The notes: generated by a model not told the origin, from the letters alone. Positions 8,062 to 17,496 are shown, counted from the first letter of the stretch. The stretch is 64,000 nt of DNA from Shewanella psychrophila (GCF_002005305.1 NZ_CP014782.1:2914001-2978000); one strand, 5' to 3'. Program-made: numbers and translations.

Positions 8062-9573
8062 TTAATCCAACATGATCCAAGTCGCCTTAATCTCAGTATA
8101 TTTATCAAATGCATGCAGTGACTTGTCGCGGCCGTTACCTGATTGCTTATAACCACCAAATGGGGCTGTCATGTCACCGCCGTCATAGTGGTTAATCCAC
8201 ACCATACCGCTACGCAGCGCCTTGGCAGTTTTATGCGCCTTGCTGATATCTGAAGTCCATACGCCTGCGGCCAGGCCATAGATGCTGTCGTTGCCTATTT
8301 CGATCGCTTGATCCATGCCATCGAAGGTGATCACTGATAACACAGGACCGAAGATCTCCTCTTTGGCGATAGTCATCTGGTTATTCACTTCACTGAATAT
8401 AGTTGGCTGTACATAGACGCCGCCGCATTCGGCCATTACCTGCCCACCACCTTGTATGAGTTTTGCGCCTTCATCGACACCGGACTTGATATAGCTAAGC
8501 ACATTATCCAGCTGTTGTTTATCCACTACGGCACCACAAGTGGTGGCAGGATCCAGCGGATGTCCCGGCTGCCAGGCTTGCATCTCCTCGGCTATCAGTG
8601 TCAGTAACTCATCTTTAACCCCGGCTTCCACCAGCAGACGTGAACCCGCGGTGCAGACTTCTCCTTGATTGAAGGCGATAGCCGCAGCGGCGGATTCGGC
8701 GGCCTTCTTTAGATTAGGGGCATCGTTGAAAACGATATTCGGACTCTTGCCACCAGCCTCGAGCCAGACACGCTTCATGTTTGACTCACCGGCATAGATC
8801 ATCAGCTGTTTGGCTATCTTGGTAGAGCCAGTGAAGACCAAGGTATCGACATCCATGTGTAGTGCTAAGGCTTTACCTACAGTATGACCAAAACCAGGCA
8901 GGACATTGAGCACGCCTTTGGGAATGCCCGCTTCTATGGCTATTTGCGCCATACGAATCGCAGTAAGAGGAGACTTTTCAGAGGGTTTGAGTACCACTGA
9001 GTTGCCCGCTGCTAAGGCCGGACCTAGCTTCCAGCACGCCATCAAGATAGGAAAGTTCCAGGGCACAATAGCAGCCACAACGCCGACAGGCTCGCGGGTT
9101 ATCATGCCTATTTCATTGTGAGCCGTAGGCGCAAGTTCATCATAAATCTTATCGATTGCTTCACCTGACCAACGAATGGCTCGGGCGGCGCCATCAACAT
9201 CCACCGAGCCTGAGTAACGAATTGGCTTGCCCATGTCTAAGGTTTCTAACAAGGCAAGTTCGTCCCGGTTATGCTCCAGCACTTCGGCAAAACGTATCAT
9301 TACCTGTTTACGCTTAACTGGTGGTATTTCAGACCAAACACCTGAATCGAAGGTTTGTCTGGCATTAGCCACGGCTATGTTGGCATCTTCGATATCACAA
9401 CTGGCAACCTGACATAGCACTCGGCCATCGACAGGGCTGACACAATCGAATCGCTCACCGGACACCGATGCTAAATATTTCCCATCGATAAAGGCATCGG
9501 CCTTGATCTCTTTATTAGATATAAGCTTGTCAGCTCGACTCTGCCATTGTTCGCGACTGTTTGCTGTACTCAT
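8062..9573 (-). CDS. puuC: Gamma-glutamyl-gamma-aminobutyraldehyde dehydrogenase PuuC
   Basis: An NAD(P)-dependent aldehyde dehydrogenase oxidising gamma-Glu-aminobutyraldehyde to gamma-Glu-GABA, the third Puu step. It has 503 aa (E. coli PuuC 495). Catalytic Cys307 is in NQGEVCTAGSR, the general base Glu272 in WLEAGGKSPN and the oxyanion Asn173 in VPWNFP. The run VREPVG...WKLGPALAAGNSV and the ending SGNGRDKSLHAFDKYTEIK match PuuC closely. It is divergent from the aminotransferase at 9795 and has its own terminator. Confidence 0.93.
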   Translation of the reverse strand: MSTANSREQWQSRADKLISNKEIKADAFIDGKYLASVSGERFDCVSPVDGRVLCQVASCDIEDANIAVANARQTFDSGVWSEIPPVKRKQVMIRFAEVLEHNRDELALLETLDMGKPIRYSGSVDVDGAARAIRWSGEAIDKIYDELAPTAHNEIGMITREPVGVVAAIVPWNFPILMACWKLGPALAAGNSVVLKPSEKSPLTAIRMAQIAIEAGIPKGVLNVLPGFGHTVGKALALHMDVDTLVFTGSTKIAKQLMIYAGESNMKRVWLEAGGKSPNIVFNDAPNLKKAAESAAAAIAFNQGEVCTAGSRLLVEAGVKDELLTLIAEEMQAWQPGHPLDPATTCGAVVDKQQLDNVLSYIKSGVDEGAKLIQGGGQVMAECGGVYVQPTIFSEVNNQMTIAKEEIFGPVLSVITFDGMDQAIEIGNDSIYGLAAGVWTSDISKAHKTAKALRSGMVWINHYDGGDMTAPFGGYKQSGNGRDKSLHAFDKYTEIKATWIMLD

Positions 9574-9794
9574 GATGACCTCTTGACGGGTAATACTCTT
9601 AACGGGTGATAGGTAGGTTCTCAGATTACGCTTTTATCTGACTAGGTTTCAATAAAAATTCAATATATTTTACAAAAATGTCTTTTTTGCTATAAATAAA
9701 TGCACAAAAAGCTTTCATGTTCGTTATTTCTGACATAGCATGCAAAATATCAATCGCTCACAAAAACAACTAATACTGAATCAGGGTAGATGAT

Positions 9795-11132
9795 ATGACA
9801 GATATTCAGAATCACAGCAAAAGCGAAGCTCAGTCTCTGGAACATTACTGGATGCCTTTCACGGCAAACAGACAGTTTAAAGCTAATCCCCGCATGCTCG
9901 CCGAAGCCGATGGCATGTATTACAAAGATACTTCGGGCAGAGCTATTCTCGATGGTACAGCCGGTTTATGGTGCTGTAACGCCGGTCATGGCCGCCGGGA
10001 GATCTCCGAAGCAGTAAGCCATCAGATCAAACAGATGGATTACGCTCCTTCATTTCAGATGGGTCATCCTTTGGCATTCGAGCTCGCCGAGCGCCTGGCC
10101 CAAATAAGTCCTCAGGGCCTGAACAAGGTGTTTTTCACCAACTCTGGCTCTGAATCTGTCGACAGTGCCCTTAAGATAGCGATTAATTATCACAGAGCCA
10201 ATGGAGAACCGACTCGCACCCGCTTTATCGGTCGTGAGCTGGGCTATCACGGTGTGGGCTTCGGCGGTATTTCGGTGGGCGGCATAGGCGGTAATCGTAA
10301 GGCCTTTAGCCAACAACTACTGCCAGGTGTCGATCACCTTCCCCATACCTTAGATATGCAGGGCAATGCCTTTACCCGTGGCATGCCAACAACGGGTGCA
10401 GAAAAAGCCGATGTACTCGAGCAGTTAGTCGCACTTCATGGTGCTGAAAATATCGCCGCCGTCATTGTCGAACCTATGTCCGGCTCGGCTGGCGTCATTT
10501 TGCCGCCGGAAGGTTACCTGAAGCGTCTGCGCGAGATCACTCAGAAATATGGCATTTTATTGATCTTCGATGAGGTGATCACAGCCTTTGGCCGTGTTGG
10601 CGATGCCTTTGCCAGCCAACGTTGGGGGGTGACTCCAGATTTAATCACCACAGCCAAGGCTCTCAATAATGGTGCAATCCCTATGGGAGCCGTACTTATC
10701 GATGACAAAATCTACGATGCCTCCATGCAAGGACCCGATGGAATAGAACTCTTCCATGGATACACTTACTCGGGCCACCCAGTTGCAGCTGCTGCCGCAC
10801 TGGCTACTCTGAACATCTATGACAACGAGAAACTGTTTGAACGCAGCAGAGAGCTAGAGGGCTACTTCGAAGATGCCATGCATAGCCTTAAAGATCTGCC
10901 AAACGTCATAGATATCCGCAATATAGGCCTGGTCGGTGCGATTCAGTTATCTCCCAGTAATAAGGGCATAGGTAAACGAGGCTTCGATGTTTTCGAGCGC
11001 TGCTTTGCCAAGGGGACTCTGGTAAGAGCCACCGCAGATATTATCGCCATCTCCCCTCCACTGATTATCGATAAGCAAGAGATAGATCAGATAGTCAATA
11101 CCTTAGCCGATGCTATTCGGGCAACCGATTAA
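9795..11132 (+). CDS. Omega-amino acid:pyruvate aminotransferase (class III, PLP)
   Basis: A class III aminotransferase, closest to beta-alanine:pyruvate transaminases that turn beta-alanine into malonate semialdehyde. It has 445 aa. The PLP Lys288 is in TTAKALNNG and Asp259 in LIFDEVITAFGR; HYWMPFTANRQFK near the N-terminus is characteristic of the beta-alanine branch. It is followed by the CoA-acylating dehydrogenase, the enzyme expected to use the semialdehyde. Because no GabT/PuuE gene is present here, it might also act on GABA; that is inference only. Confidence 0.85.
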   Translation: MTDIQNHSKSEAQSLEHYWMPFTANRQFKANPRMLAEADGMYYKDTSGRAILDGTAGLWCCNAGHGRREISEAVSHQIKQMDYAPSFQMGHPLAFELAERLAQISPQGLNKVFFTNSGSESVDSALKIAINYHRANGEPTRTRFIGRELGYHGVGFGGISVGGIGGNRKAFSQQLLPGVDHLPHTLDMQGNAFTRGMPTTGAEKADVLEQLVALHGAENIAAVIVEPMSGSAGVILPPEGYLKRLREITQKYGILLIFDEVITAFGRVGDAFASQRWGVTPDLITTAKALNNGAIPMGAVLIDDKIYDASMQGPDGIELFHGYTYSGHPVAAAAALATLNIYDNEKLFERSRELEGYFEDAMHSLKDLPNVIDIRNIGLVGAIQLSPSNKGIGKRGFDVFERCFAKGTLVRATADIIAISPPLIIDKQEIDQIVNTLADAIRATD

Positions 11133-11176
11133 CCGATATTAAGTTAACCATCCACCGAACGAACAAAAGACATATG

Positions 11177-11195
11177 CCTCCGGCTGCGCCGGAGG
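11177..11195 (+). other. GC-rich hairpin between aminotransferase and mmsA
   Basis: An 8-bp perfect stem CCTCCGGC/GCCGGAGG with a 3-base loop lies 22 bases before the mmsA start. There is no proper T-run. It could attenuate transcription or protect an mRNA end. Confidence 0.5.
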
Positions 11196-11217
11196 TTCTA
11201 TTAATAGGATCTAATCT

Positions 11218-12723
11218 ATGCAAGCAGTCAACAACCAAGAGATCAATCATTACATCAACGGCAGCCACACAATATCAAGTGAGCGTACTAGTTCAGTATT
11301 TGAACCCGCTACGGGGGAGCACAGAGCCACAGTATCTTTAGCCAGTGCCGCCGAAGTCGATGGCGCCATTGAACTAGCTAAAAAAGCTCATAAGACCTGG
11401 TCTCAAGTGTCTCCGCTCAACCGAGCCCGTGTGCTGTTTAAATTCAAGGCGCTGATAGAAGCCAATATGGACGAGATGGCCGAACTTATCACACGCGAGC
11501 ATGGCAAGGTCATCGACGATGCTAAGGGTGAGATTATCCGTGGCTTGGAAGTTGTCGAGTTCGCCTGTGGTATTCCACACTTGTTAAAAGGTGAACATAC
11601 CGAGCAAGTTGGTAATGGTGTCGATGCCTGGCATGTCAATCAATCACTCGGTGTCGTTGCCGGTATTGCACCATTTAACTTCCCAGTCATGGTACCCATG
11701 TGGATGTTCCCTATCGCGATTGCCGCGGGTAACACTTTCATAATGAAACCATCTGAGAAAGACCCTAGCTCGGTAATGCGTATCGCCGAGCTACTCACCG
11801 AAGCTGGGCTACCTGATGGTGTTTTCAATGTCGTCAACGGTGACAAGGAAGCTGTCGATACCCTGCTAAGCCACAAAGACATTCAGGCCGTGAGCTTTGT
11901 CGGTTCGACCCCCATCGCCGAATATATCTATGAGACAGCATCCAAACATGGCAAGCGCGTACAGGCCTTGGGCGGCGCTAAGAACCACATGCTCTTGATG
12001 CCAGATGCAGATATGGATCAAGCCGTCGGTTCTTTAATGGGCGCGGCATTTGGCTCTGCAGGAGAGCGCTGCATGGCAATATCTGTGGTGCTGGCTGTAG
12101 GTGACTCAGGGGATGCCTTAGTCGAAAAGCTGCTACCGCAGATAAAAGCGCTCAGGATAGGTAACGGCGTCACACCAGAAATGGATATGGGACCACTCAT
12201 CTCGGCTCAACATCTCGCAAAAGTAAGAGGTTACGTGGATAGCGGTGTTGCAGAAGGTGCCACCTTACTCGCCGATGGACGTGACTTAAGTGTTGCCGAC
12301 CATGAACAGGGATTTTTCCTCGGTGGCTGTCTGTTCGACAATGTCACCCCTGAGATGACCATATATAAAGAGGAGATCTTCGGCCCGGTTCTGGCCATCG
12401 TTAGAGTTAAAGATTATGCCGAGGCACTTGAACTGATTAATGAACATGAGTTCGGTAACGGCACAGCCATCTTCACCCAAAGCGGCGAGGCGGCCAGACA
12501 TTTCTGTCATCACGTCCAGGTGGGCATGGTCGGCGTTAATGTACCGATCCCTGTTCCTATGGCATTCCATAGCTTCGGCGGCTGGAAGCGCTCTTTATTT
12601 GGACCACTGCATATGCATGGTCCCGATGGCGTACGTTTCTACACTAAGCGTAAGGCGATTACCGCACGTTGGCCAAAGGCGAAAGATGCCAAGGCCGAGT
12701 TTGTTATGCCGACAATGAAATAG
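11218..12723 (+). CDS. mmsA: CoA-acylating methylmalonate-semialdehyde dehydrogenase
   Basis: It oxidises methylmalonate semialdehyde or malonate semialdehyde to propionyl-CoA or acetyl-CoA with CoA and NAD. The 501-aa protein has catalytic Cys285 in SAGERCMAIS and Asn154 in APFNFPVMVP. The usual general-base Glu motif LEAGGK is replaced by LGGAKNH, as expected for CoA-acylating members. MmsA can belong to valine/inositol or beta-alanine breakdown; its position right after the beta-alanine-type transaminase favours the latter. Start ATG at 11218 follows TAGGAT. Confidence 0.9.
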   Translation: MQAVNNQEINHYINGSHTISSERTSSVFEPATGEHRATVSLASAAEVDGAIELAKKAHKTWSQVSPLNRARVLFKFKALIEANMDEMAELITREHGKVIDDAKGEIIRGLEVVEFACGIPHLLKGEHTEQVGNGVDAWHVNQSLGVVAGIAPFNFPVMVPMWMFPIAIAAGNTFIMKPSEKDPSSVMRIAELLTEAGLPDGVFNVVNGDKEAVDTLLSHKDIQAVSFVGSTPIAEYIYETASKHGKRVQALGGAKNHMLLMPDADMDQAVGSLMGAAFGSAGERCMAISVVLAVGDSGDALVEKLLPQIKALRIGNGVTPEMDMGPLISAQHLAKVRGYVDSGVAEGATLLADGRDLSVADHEQGFFLGGCLFDNVTPEMTIYKEEIFGPVLAIVRVKDYAEALELINEHEFGNGTAIFTQSGEAARHFCHHVQVGMVGVNVPIPVPMAFHSFGGWKRSLFGPLHMHGPDGVRFYTKRKAITARWPKAKDAKAEFVMPTMK

Positions 12724-12733
12724 TACAAATTGA

Positions 12734-12762
12734 AGAAGCGCAGCCTATCTGCGCTTCTCTAT
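12734..12762 (+). terminator. Intrinsic terminator after mmsA
   Basis: The stem GAAGCGCAG/CTGCGCTTC (12735-12743 and 12749-12757) with a 5-base loop is followed by a T-rich stretch (TCTATTTT), just after the mmsA stop. Confidence 0.75.
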
Positions 12763-12824
12763 TTTCGCTGCATTTTTATCAGTATTTCCACCTAATTAGA
12801 TAAACCAATTCGGGAGCCCTGTAC

Positions 12825-13190
12825 GTGAATATCGATGACATTATCAACTTTAACACCAGCACACCGGACATTGAACGTTATAGCTTAGCCGATGAGAAAG
12901 TCTTATCTGGCAAGCCGTCTCAAGAGCTGAGCAATCACTATTCCAGTCCCTGCGATCAATTTCACACCGGTGTCTGGCAGGGAGATAAAGGCCAGTGGCA
13001 GGTCGAGTACACCGAACATGAATACTGCGAAATTCTTTCGGGAACCAGTGTGATCAGGTGTGACGATGGCAATGAGATGCGGGTCACTAAGGGGGATAGA
13101 TTCGTCATCCCGGCAGGTTTTAGTGGCACATGGGAGGTTATCGATACCTGTAAGAAGGTCTACGTCATCTTCGAAGCTAATAAAAGCTAG
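12825..13190 (+). CDS. Cupin domain protein (DUF861/Cupin_3)
   Basis: A 121-aa single-domain cupin. The C-terminal half, TEHEYCEILSGTSVIR...VTKGDRFVIPAGFSGTW, is a clear Cupin_3 barrel. The substrate is unknown; members are often encoded beside polyamine or amino-acid oxidation genes. The start is GTG at 12825 with CGGGAG upstream. It lies after the mmsA terminator, so it may have its own promoter. Confidence 0.8.
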   Translation: MNIDDIINFNTSTPDIERYSLADEKVLSGKPSQELSNHYSSPCDQFHTGVWQGDKGQWQVEYTEHEYCEILSGTSVIRCDDGNEMRVTKGDRFVIPAGFSGTWEVIDTCKKVYVIFEANKS

Positions 13191-13360
13191 CGCTAGTGTA
13201 ATTAACCAGATTAAAGGGCTCGAATATAAATTAAATAGAATTGAAGCTCAGGTTTCAAAACATAAGCCATGAGGTCTCAGCATTGAAGTTGATGTTTGGC
13301 AAACAATAGATGCTCTTGTTAAAGACATTTATGTCAATAAAGTAAAATGGAGAAACTACC

Positions 13361-14080
13361 GTGTATAAAAAATTAAATAATAAACGGATTGCCCAACTTA
13401 CCGGCCTCACCTTGGCTGCCGCGCTAATCACTCCCCTTGCCCAAGCCGAAGTGACGGGCGAAGTCAGTGTTACTAACGATTATCGCTTTCGTGGTGTATC
13501 CCAAACTGCAGGAGATTTTGCCGTTCAGGGGAGTATCGACTACAGTGCCGATAATGGCTTCTTCGCCGGGGTCTGGGGAAGTAATGTTGACGATGAGAGC
13601 TATGACTCTGATGTGGAAGTCGACCTTTATGTGGGTTATTGGGGGGCACTCGGAGAAGATGAAGAGTTCGAATACGATATCACGCTCACTTACTATACCT
13701 ATCCAGGACAAGATGAGAGCACCAAATATTTAGAGGCCAATATCGGATTCTATTATGCTGGGTTCCACTTCGCACAATGGTACACCAACGACTACGCCAA
13801 TGCAGATGTATCACTGAACTACTCAGAGCTTAACTATTCATATGAGATTAGCGATAACTGGAGCATAGATGCTCATGTAGGTTACAGCTATGGTGATGGC
13901 GCCGATCTTGACTGGGGTGAAGACTACCTTGATTATTCTATCGGGGTCTCGACAGAGTTGGCAGGGGTCGGATTATCCCTCGCCTGGCTGGAAACCAACC
14001 TAAGTGATGACAACATCATTAAGGATGGTCCATGGCAAAATGATGGAACGGTACTATTCACAGCCAACTATGGCTTCTAA
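13361..14080 (+). CDS. TorF-family putative outer-membrane porin
   Basis: A 239-aa outer-membrane beta-barrel of the TorF/Gcw_chp family. It has a signal peptide ending ALITPLAQA, then the family opening VTGEVSVTNDYRFRGVSQT. The body alternates aromatic and acidic strands (VDLYVGYWG, YDITLTYYTYPG, LNYSYEISDNW) and the chain ends in an aromatic residue (TANYGF) as outer-membrane barrels do. The start is GTG at 13361 after TGGAGA. Its substrate is unknown; placement after the polyamine cluster hints at, but does not prove, a role in amine uptake. Confidence 0.82.
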   Translation: MYKKLNNKRIAQLTGLTLAAALITPLAQAEVTGEVSVTNDYRFRGVSQTAGDFAVQGSIDYSADNGFFAGVWGSNVDDESYDSDVEVDLYVGYWGALGEDEEFEYDITLTYYTYPGQDESTKYLEANIGFYYAGFHFAQWYTNDYANADVSLNYSELNYSYEISDNWSIDAHVGYSYGDGADLDWGEDYLDYSIGVSTELAGVGLSLAWLETNLSDDNIIKDGPWQNDGTVLFTANYGF

Positions 14081-14157
14081 CTGGGAGTAACCAGCCAAAA
14101 CCCGACCGATTTTAAAACCGAGCTTTAAACCATAGACTTAGTCGTTCGGCTAGCCAA

Positions 14158-14186
14158 CAAAAAACCGCCATCTTGGCGGTTTTTCT
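14158..14186 (+). terminator. Bidirectional terminator after the TorF-type porin
   Basis: The stem AAAACCGCCA/TGGCGGTTTT (14161-14170 and 14174-14183) with loop TCT is followed by T residues on the plus strand and by T residues on the minus strand, so it can serve the porin and the minus-strand frame opposite. Confidence 0.85.
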
Positions 14187-14224
14187 ATCTAACTTATTCA
14201 GCGTCTCTATATCTATCTAGGGTA

Positions 14225-14551
14225 TCACTTATTCAATACGTCTAATGTATCTAAAGTTTGCCCCCTACTCACCTGATCACCTAAACGACGCCAGCTGATC
14301 CCAAGATCGCTGTGATATTCTTTACGCTCGGGAAAGGCATTAGAGAGATTTTCTATGATCTCGGCTTGACGCTCACAGATCTGAGCCCAGCGCTGTGCAT
14401 TTGATAAAAACATATGACCATCCTTGATTAACTGCTGTCCTAAGGAGTAATAATAGCCTACTAAGGTCATATGACAAGTAAGCTTACTTATAATACTAGA
14501 AACATATTCTATACAAAGTGTGCACTGCAACACTTTAAAAGTATCAGCCAC
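14225..14551 (-). CDS. Hypothetical small protein
   Basis: A 108-codon frame with a GTG start; ATG alternatives lie at 14470 and 14413. The C-terminal half (QAEIIENLSNAFPERKEYHS...WRRLGDQ) looks like a helical, TPR-like fragment and is protein-like. The N-terminal part, rich in Cys and aromatic residues, is less convincing. No Shine-Dalgarno supports any of the starts. It may be a short orphan gene or the degraded end of a longer one. Not recognised. Confidence 0.35.
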   Translation of the reverse strand: MADTFKVLQCTLCIEYVSSIISKLTCHMTLVGYYYSLGQQLIKDGHMFLSNAQRWAQICERQAEIIENLSNAFPERKEYHSDLGISWRRLGDQVSRGQTLDTLDVLNK

Positions 14552-14606
14552 AAGAGTATTGTTAACTAATATAAAGTAATGAGATAAATAAACACAGGAT
14601 GACTAG

Positions 14607-14954
14607 ATGACACCAACAATTTTGAAAGTGCTATTTATTGCAATAGGGATTTTTCTCGCTTATAAACTCATCTTTAGCGGTAAGAAGGGCCTAACTATCT
14701 TCGAGATGCACTTCAAAGATGGAAGACTTAAATCTCACAAGGGTAAGATCCCAGAGAAGTTTCAGAAAGATTGTCGCGCCTTAGTCAAATCCGAGAAGCT
14801 CACTTGCACTGTCAGATGTGAAAAGCTATCGGGTGCAGTTAGGTTACACATCTCAGCCAATGTTAACGACGCTATCACACAAAGAATTAGAAACCTGTTT
14901 CCCTTCGAATACTATGACAAGAAACAGGTCGATAATAGCCGCCAGGCCGGTTAA
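14607..14954 (+). CDS. DUF3634 family membrane-anchored protein
   Basis: A 115-aa protein of the gammaproteobacterial DUF3634 family. One N-terminal transmembrane segment (residues about 4-22) is followed by a cytoplasmic domain with the family pattern FEMHFKDGRL..HKGKIP..F..DC. An AGGAT ribosome binding site precedes ATG 14607. Function is not known. Confidence 0.8.
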   Translation: MTPTILKVLFIAIGIFLAYKLIFSGKKGLTIFEMHFKDGRLKSHKGKIPEKFQKDCRALVKSEKLTCTVRCEKLSGAVRLHISANVNDAITQRIRNLFPFEYYDKKQVDNSRQAG

Positions 14955-15007
14955 CTAAATCCTAAGACAGATCCAATTAAGATCTGTCTACTCCCTTCAA
15001 TTTCCGG

Positions 15008-15196
15008 CTAGTTTCGCTCCATCCTCCCGTCTTTTCTGGCATCTTCAATCATACGCTCATTGTTTTCGACCATAGGATCTTGCTTCACTTCCACTGCACC
15101 TTGATTCGCTCCATCTTCGCTTCCAAGGTCGAAATCGATATTGGTTGCACAGGCTGAAATACCCAATAGGGCCGTGATAATAAGTACTCGTTTCAT
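15008..15196 (-). CDS. Small lipoprotein
   Basis: A 62-aa lipoprotein with signal MKRVLIITALLGIS and lipobox ISAC. The mature part is short, acidic and charged (FDLGSEDGANQG...ERMIEDARKDGRMERN). The frame extends upstream, but the ATG at 15196 gives the lipoprotein signal and has an AGAG ribosome binding site. It begins 4 bases past the DUF368 stop, so the two are probably co-transcribed. Function unknown. Confidence 0.75.
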   Translation of the reverse strand: MKRVLIITALLGISACATNIDFDLGSEDGANQGAVEVKQDPMVENNERMIEDARKDGRMERN

Positions 15197-15200
15197 TAAA

Positions 15201-16157
15201 TTAAATCTCTTTGTTAAGCTTTGGCTTGTCAGTGTCAGAATCGGCATTACGCTCGGCAATCTTTTCCATTCCCCACACGAGTAATATGCCTGCAATCAAT
15301 GCAGCCACGGCCCAAAAAATATGCGCCGCTTGTCCGGTGACTTGTTCAAAATGCATAGGTGAGAGGTTCTGCTCCAGCAGAGGCACCTGTTCTCCGGCAG
15401 AGTTTTCACGCCAAGAGATCACCTCTTTCCAGGGCCAGATCTTACCCAGAGTCCCCAACATCAAACCCGTTAAGAAGATAAGAGTGGCATCGTGAAACTT
15501 GCGAAGCAGTGCCGACAGAAGATGACTGAATGTCAGCAAACCGAAAATACAGCCGGTGGCAAAGACGGCAAGCACGGCAATGTCGAAATTTTTAGCTGCG
15601 GCTAACACCGATGGATACAGGCCTAATAACAGTAAGATGAAACTGCCCGAAATCCCCGGAAGTAGCATGGCACAGATGGCAATACTGCCACCTATGAATA
15701 TATTAAGGTAGGTCATCTCCAATGAGATGGGATTGAGCATAGTGATGCCCCAGGCAAATAACACGCCCAAAGCAAATAGCACAATTCGGATAACAGAGAA
15801 GCCTTTTACCTGTTTGAGCATATGCACGACTGAGATCAAGATAAGACCAAAAAAGAAGGACCAAACAGGGATAGGATGATTAAGCAAAAGGTAAGAAATC
15901 AACTTAGAGAGGCTGAAGATACTGGTTAATATGCCACCGAAAACACATACAAGGAAAGGCCCGTTAATATGATTAAAAGCACCTTTAATACCTTGCTCTC
16001 TTACCACCTTAATTAAGCTCGGATTGATACGACGAATACTGTCTAGCAAGGTATCGAGAATACCTGTGATAAAAGCAATGGTTCCACCGGAAACGCCAGG
16101 AACCACATCGGCAGCGCCCATCGCCATGCCTTTTAGGTAGGTAAGCAGGTATTTCAA
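15201..16157 (-). CDS. DUF368 membrane protein (PopT-like undecaprenyl-phosphate carrier)
   Basis: A polytopic inner-membrane protein, 318 aa, with about 8-9 hydrophobic segments. The family start GMAMGAADVVPGVSGGTIAF and the internal repeat MLLPGISGSFILLLLGLYP are both present. Bacterial DUF368 proteins (PopT) have been described as recycling undecaprenyl phosphate across the inner membrane for cell-wall synthesis. Assignment here is by family only. A small lipoprotein gene follows within 4 bases. Confidence 0.88.
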   Translation of the reverse strand: MKYLLTYLKGMAMGAADVVPGVSGGTIAFITGILDTLLDSIRRINPSLIKVVREQGIKGAFNHINGPFLVCVFGGILTSIFSLSKLISYLLLNHPIPVWSFFFGLILISVVHMLKQVKGFSVIRIVLFALGVLFAWGITMLNPISLEMTYLNIFIGGSIAICAMLLPGISGSFILLLLGLYPSVLAAAKNFDIAVLAVFATGCIFGLLTFSHLLSALLRKFHDATLIFLTGLMLGTLGKIWPWKEVISWRENSAGEQVPLLEQNLSPMHFEQVTGQAAHIFWAVAALIAGILLVWGMEKIAERNADSDTDKPKLNKEI

Positions 16158-16451
16158 TTTTCAGCCTTATATTCAGTTAAATTGTGTTGATCAATGTGTA
16201 ATACCGATAGGTATAAAGTGTTTCACAGGGGGATTATACGGTTCATGATCCGCTAAAGGGAAATGAACTTTGTTTCATTTACGCTAAATCGGCTAACACA
16301 GGCTAGATTAGCCTCCGAAACGACTATTACCTTGGTTAAGGCCAGTATTGATTCAAAATCAGCTTGTTAGTTTTTTGTGATCCATATAGTCTAAACTCAT
16401 CCGACCAGGAGCTGAGACTCCAGTATCACATAACAATAAGGCCAGATAAAG

Positions 16452-16931
16452 ATGACACAGCAAAGACCCACTAAGGTAATGGCACTCTACAACAAGGTCA
16501 CCCGCTTCCCTTTCGGCAACAAAATATTCTCAGTCATGGTATCCCGAATGGCCCCTTACTTCGGTACCATCAAGCCGCTGATCACTAACCTCAGGCCTCA
16601 TTACTGTGAATGCCTCATCAAGAAGCGTAATGCCGTACATAATCACATTAAAACGGTCCATGTTATCGCCATCTGTAATGGGCTCGAGATGGCGATGGGC
16701 GTGATGGCTGAAGCGTCGATCCCACATCATTTAAGATGGATACCTAAAGGGATGAGCTTAGACTACACGGCGAAAGCTGGCAGTGATATCCGCTGCGTCG
16801 CAGAGGTAAAGCCTGAGCAATGGGTAGAGGGAGATCTACTGGTTCCGGTTACCGCTTATGATGAAAACGACATCATAGTGGTCAAGGGACACATTAAACT
16901 TTGGATCTCGGCTAAGCCACCTAAGCCTTAA
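16452..16931 (+). CDS. DUF4442 hotdog-fold protein (PaaI-like thioesterase fold)
   Basis: A 159-aa protein of the DUF4442 family, related to hotdog-fold thioesterases. The segment HVIAICNGLEMAMGVMAEAS corresponds to the hotdog helix with its Asn/Glu region, followed by PKGMSLDYTAKAGSDI. Its substrate is not known. ATG 16452 is preceded by a weak AAGA-type site. It converges with the marR-family gene on the other strand. Confidence 0.8.
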   Translation: MTQQRPTKVMALYNKVTRFPFGNKIFSVMVSRMAPYFGTIKPLITNLRPHYCECLIKKRNAVHNHIKTVHVIAICNGLEMAMGVMAEASIPHHLRWIPKGMSLDYTAKAGSDIRCVAEVKPEQWVEGDLLVPVTAYDENDIIVVKGHIKLWISAKPPKP

Positions 16932-16954
16932 TGAGCGGTGAGCAGCCATCGAGC

Positions 16955-17386
16955 TCATCGGTTGTCGAAGTGAGTAACAAGCCTAGTGATCACCTTCAGT
17001 GTGATCGCTAACTCCTCTTCAGATATTCCCTCCATCGCAGCTGCGCTCCAATCTGGCAACAGCATAGTAAGCTGTTCAAATAGCTTGACTCCCCTCTGTG
17101 TTCTGGCAATCAGCTTAGCCGTTTTATGGTTAGGGTTATCATCGAAGCGTAAAATATCTAACTTCTCCAACTCATTAGCAATACGTTGCACACTCTGGCG
17201 CGTCTGCCCCATGGTTCGGGCAATTTCAGAAGCCGTTTGAGCACTATGCTCTATCGCTCCTAGCACTTTCCAACGCGCACTCGTTAAGCCAAGGGGTTGA
17301 CTGAGTGCATCACCTTCATTGATCAATAAGCCATTGAGCCTAAATATACTCAACACCAACTGGGTAAAACCTTCATCTTCTGACAT
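16955..17386 (-). CDS. MarR-family transcriptional regulator
   Basis: A 143-aa winged-helix regulator. Residues about 30-95 hold the MarR core: TSARWKVLGAIEHS, then the recognition helix region IARTMGQTRQSVQRIANELE and the wing RFDDNPNHKTAKLIART. It is divergent from the membrane-protein gene at 17596. The intergenic region contains three near-identical 14-bp inverted repeats, which are good candidates for its operators. The inducer is unknown. Confidence 0.9.
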   Translation of the reverse strand: MSEDEGFTQLVLSIFRLNGLLINEGDALSQPLGLTSARWKVLGAIEHSAQTASEIARTMGQTRQSVQRIANELEKLDILRFDDNPNHKTAKLIARTQRGVKLFEQLTMLLPDWSAAAMEGISEEELAITLKVITRLVTHFDNR

Positions 17387-17496
17387 CTATCTCCTGCTCC
17401 ACGTTAATCACAGTCAAAATCATCATCACTTCGCGTAAATATTCCTATCTATAGCTTCGACTATGACAGTCAACTATAACAGTACAAAACAAAAAC

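Noticed and set aside
16260..16279. Inverted repeat AAATGAA/TTCATTT upstream of the DUF4442 gene
   Set aside because: It is short, AT-rich and single-copy; it could arise by chance and there is no regulator to link it with.
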